From positions 1,356 to 7,903 of the forward strand of contig DGLO01000058.1 of NCBI GenBank assembly GCA_002388005.1: DNA of 6,548 bases. Reading direction: 5' to 3'. Positions 5,482-6,548 of this stretch are shown in pieces. A program made the translations under genes and the position numbers. Under the pieces are notes generated by a model that saw only the letters and a program-made list of their open reading frames with translations, searched no databases and was not told where the DNA came from. Each line of letters opens with the position of its first letter. Within the stretch, counting starts at the first letter, position 1. Source of the DNA: Candidatus Neomicrothrix sp. UBA4542 (GTDB taxonomy: Bacteria; Actinomycetota; Acidimicrobiia; Acidimicrobiales; Poriferisodalaceae).

Positions 5482-5874
5482 ATGACTGCTCCCCTTACCC
5501 AAACAACAGGTCGACGCAAACAAGCAGTTGCCCGCGTGCGGCTCCGTCCCGGAACCGGTGTGATCACCTGCAACAAGCGGGCCTTTGACGACTACTTCAC
5601 CTCCTCGGTCCATCGCCTACTCGTCACCGAACCCCTGCGACTCGTGGAACAGGTTGAAACTTACGACATTGATGTCACGCTCGATGGAGGTGGGCCAGCA
5701 GGTCAGGCAGGTGCCCTTAGATTGGGAATTGCCCGCGCTCTTATCGAACTCGATCCCGACCAGCGTCCCGTTCTGAAAGCCGCAGGTCTGTTGACCCGCG
5801 ATTCTCGCGTCAAAGAGAGCAAAAAATACGGCCTCAAAAAGGCTCGCAAGGCTCCACAGTATTCGAAGCGGTAA
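5482..5874 (+). CDS. rpsI: 30S ribosomal protein S9
   Basis: A 130-residue S9, the standard length. S9 sits in the 30S head and its C-terminal tail reaches the P-site tRNA anticodon. TGRRKQAVARVRLRPGTG (residues 9-26), the glycine-rich GGGPAGQAGALRLGIARALIEL (69-90), LKAAGLLTRDSRVKESKKYGLKKARKAPQYSKR (98-130) and the terminal SKR are all present. In the usual ERKK motif the arginine is a serine (ESKK, 112-115). The frame is open far upstream to 5392, but a start there would overlap rplM by 77 nt and add residues unlike S9; ATG 5482 gives the canonical protein. Only a weak GAG, overlapping the rplM stop, precedes it in the 13-nt gap, so translation probably depends on ribosomes arriving from rplM. 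glmM follows after 17 nt. Confidence 0.98.
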   Translation: MTAPLTQTTGRRKQAVARVRLRPGTGVITCNKRAFDDYFTSSVHRLLVTEPLRLVEQVETYDIDVTLDGGGPAGQAGALRLGIARALIELDPDQRPVLKAAGLLTRDSRVKESKKYGLKKARKAPQYSKR

Positions 5875-5891
5875 GTCTCCAAGGAGTCGAC

Positions 5892-6548
5892 ATGACACTG
5901 TCATTCGGCACCGACGGCGTCCGCGGTCCCACGCCCGAATTACTAAATGAACACTTCGTAGTCTGTTTGGCGATCGCCGCGAGCGAAGTGCTTTCTACCG
6001 ACCACTGGATCTTAGGTCGAGACACCCGAGAATCGGGCCTATCTCTATCCCAGGCGATGGCACGAGCCATAGCTAACACGGGACGAAGTGTCGTTGACGC
6101 AGGAGTGGTCCCTACACCCACTGTCGCCTACCTCTCGAACGTAGAAAACTGCGCGGGAGTGGTGATATCGGCCTCCCACAATCCCTGGACCGACAATGGC
6201 GTCAAGATTTTCGCCCCCGGAGGTAGAAAACTTCACGACCAAGAACAGACAGCGATCGAGAATCGACTCGAAACGCTACTCAAAGACCCTGACCAGTCAC
6301 TTGATGAGGCACCCCCAATTGTCAACGAACACCCGGACCCTCTCCAACTCTGGTCCGCCTCAATCGAAAACGCACTAGAAAAGAGAAGCTTGGAAGGCCT
6401 ACACGTCGTCATCGACTGTGCGAACGGTTCCGCCTCCCATATCGCCGAACCACTCTTCACACGGCTCGGGGCGCGCGTCGAAGCTATTCACGCCGAACCC
6501 AACGGTCGTAACATCAACCAACACTGCGGATCAACCCACGCAGCTACA
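5892..6548 (+). CDS. glmM: Phosphoglucosamine mutase, N-terminal part (runs off the window)
   Basis: The frame is open for 219 residues to the window edge; the full protein is usually about 440-450. GlmM interconverts glucosamine-6-phosphate and glucosamine-1-phosphate, on the route to UDP-GlcNAc for peptidoglycan. FGTDGVRG (residues 5-12) is the family N-terminal motif. ILGRDTRESG (40-49) matches the domain-1 signature. VISASHNPWTDNGVKIF (91-107) is the phosphoserine loop with active serine S95, and VVIDCANGSAS (172-182) opens domain 2. NGRNINQHCGSTH (204-216) distinguishes GlmM from phosphomannomutases. AAGGAG (5881-5886) stands 5 nt before the ATG, a strong ribosome binding site. The loop after VRG is short: PTPELL follows directly where most GlmM have several more residues (VAN-x-x-LTPEL type). 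rplM-rpsI-glmM order is usual in actinobacteria, so cotranscription is likely. Confidence 0.96.
   Translation, partial: MTLSFGTDGVRGPTPELLNEHFVVCLAIAASEVLSTDHWILGRDTRESGLSLSQAMARAIANTGRSVVDAGVVPTPTVAYLSNVENCAGVVISASHNPWTDNGVKIFAPGGRKLHDQEQTAIENRLETLLKDPDQSLDEAPPIVNEHPDPLQLWSASIENALEKRSLEGLHVVIDCANGSASHIAEPLFTRLGARVEAIHAEPNGRNINQHCGSTHAAT

Overview
The window is a stretch of conserved translation genes from what looks like an actinomycetote of intermediate GC content (moderately GC-rich by eye, not computed). The order rpsD-rpoA-rplQ-[insert]-truA-rplM-rpsI-glmM is the one usual in Actinomycetota. RpoA and TruA carry actinobacterial-type motifs, such as the RpoA start MLTMQRPT and the TruA pocket GFAENPG in place of GWQ. 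The moderate GC and the RpoA C-terminal motif ERPRNCLKR make an Acidimicrobiia-like lineage my best guess, but that is inference and there is no 16S in the window.

Layout. Positions 1-1635 hold the tail of the spc/alpha ribosomal operon: the 3' part of rpsD, then rpoA and rplQ, all on + with gaps of 10-26 nt. Positions 1658-4066 interrupt the usual rplQ-truA junction with two metabolic genes. The first is an RraA/HMG-aldolase-fold gene on +, 22 nt behind rplQ. The second is a large D-aminoacylase-like amidohydrolase on -. The two meet tail to tail with their stop codons touching, and an 8-bp perfect hairpin lies inside the last codons of the amidohydrolase. Positions 4104-4871 carry truA, divergent from the amidohydrolase across only 37 bp. 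The longest gene-free stretch, 4872-5018, holds a likely promoter and two small hairpins ahead of rplM. Positions 5019-6548 carry rplM, rpsI and the 5' third to half of glmM, closely packed.

How the genes work together. rpsD, rplQ, rplM and rpsI encode ribosomal proteins, rpoA encodes the RNA polymerase alpha subunit, truA a tRNA pseudouridine synthase, and glmM the enzyme making glucosamine-1-phosphate for peptidoglycan. The block therefore ties ribosome, polymerase and cell-wall supply to growth. The RraA-like and amidohydrolase genes have no evident link to translation and look like a lineage-specific insertion into a housekeeping array.

I see no mobile element, CRISPR array, tRNA or rRNA, and no clear novel defence or genetic-exchange system. 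The most unusual parts are the inserted gene pair with its overlapping expression signals, the altered metal site of the amidohydrolase, and the structured leader before rplM.
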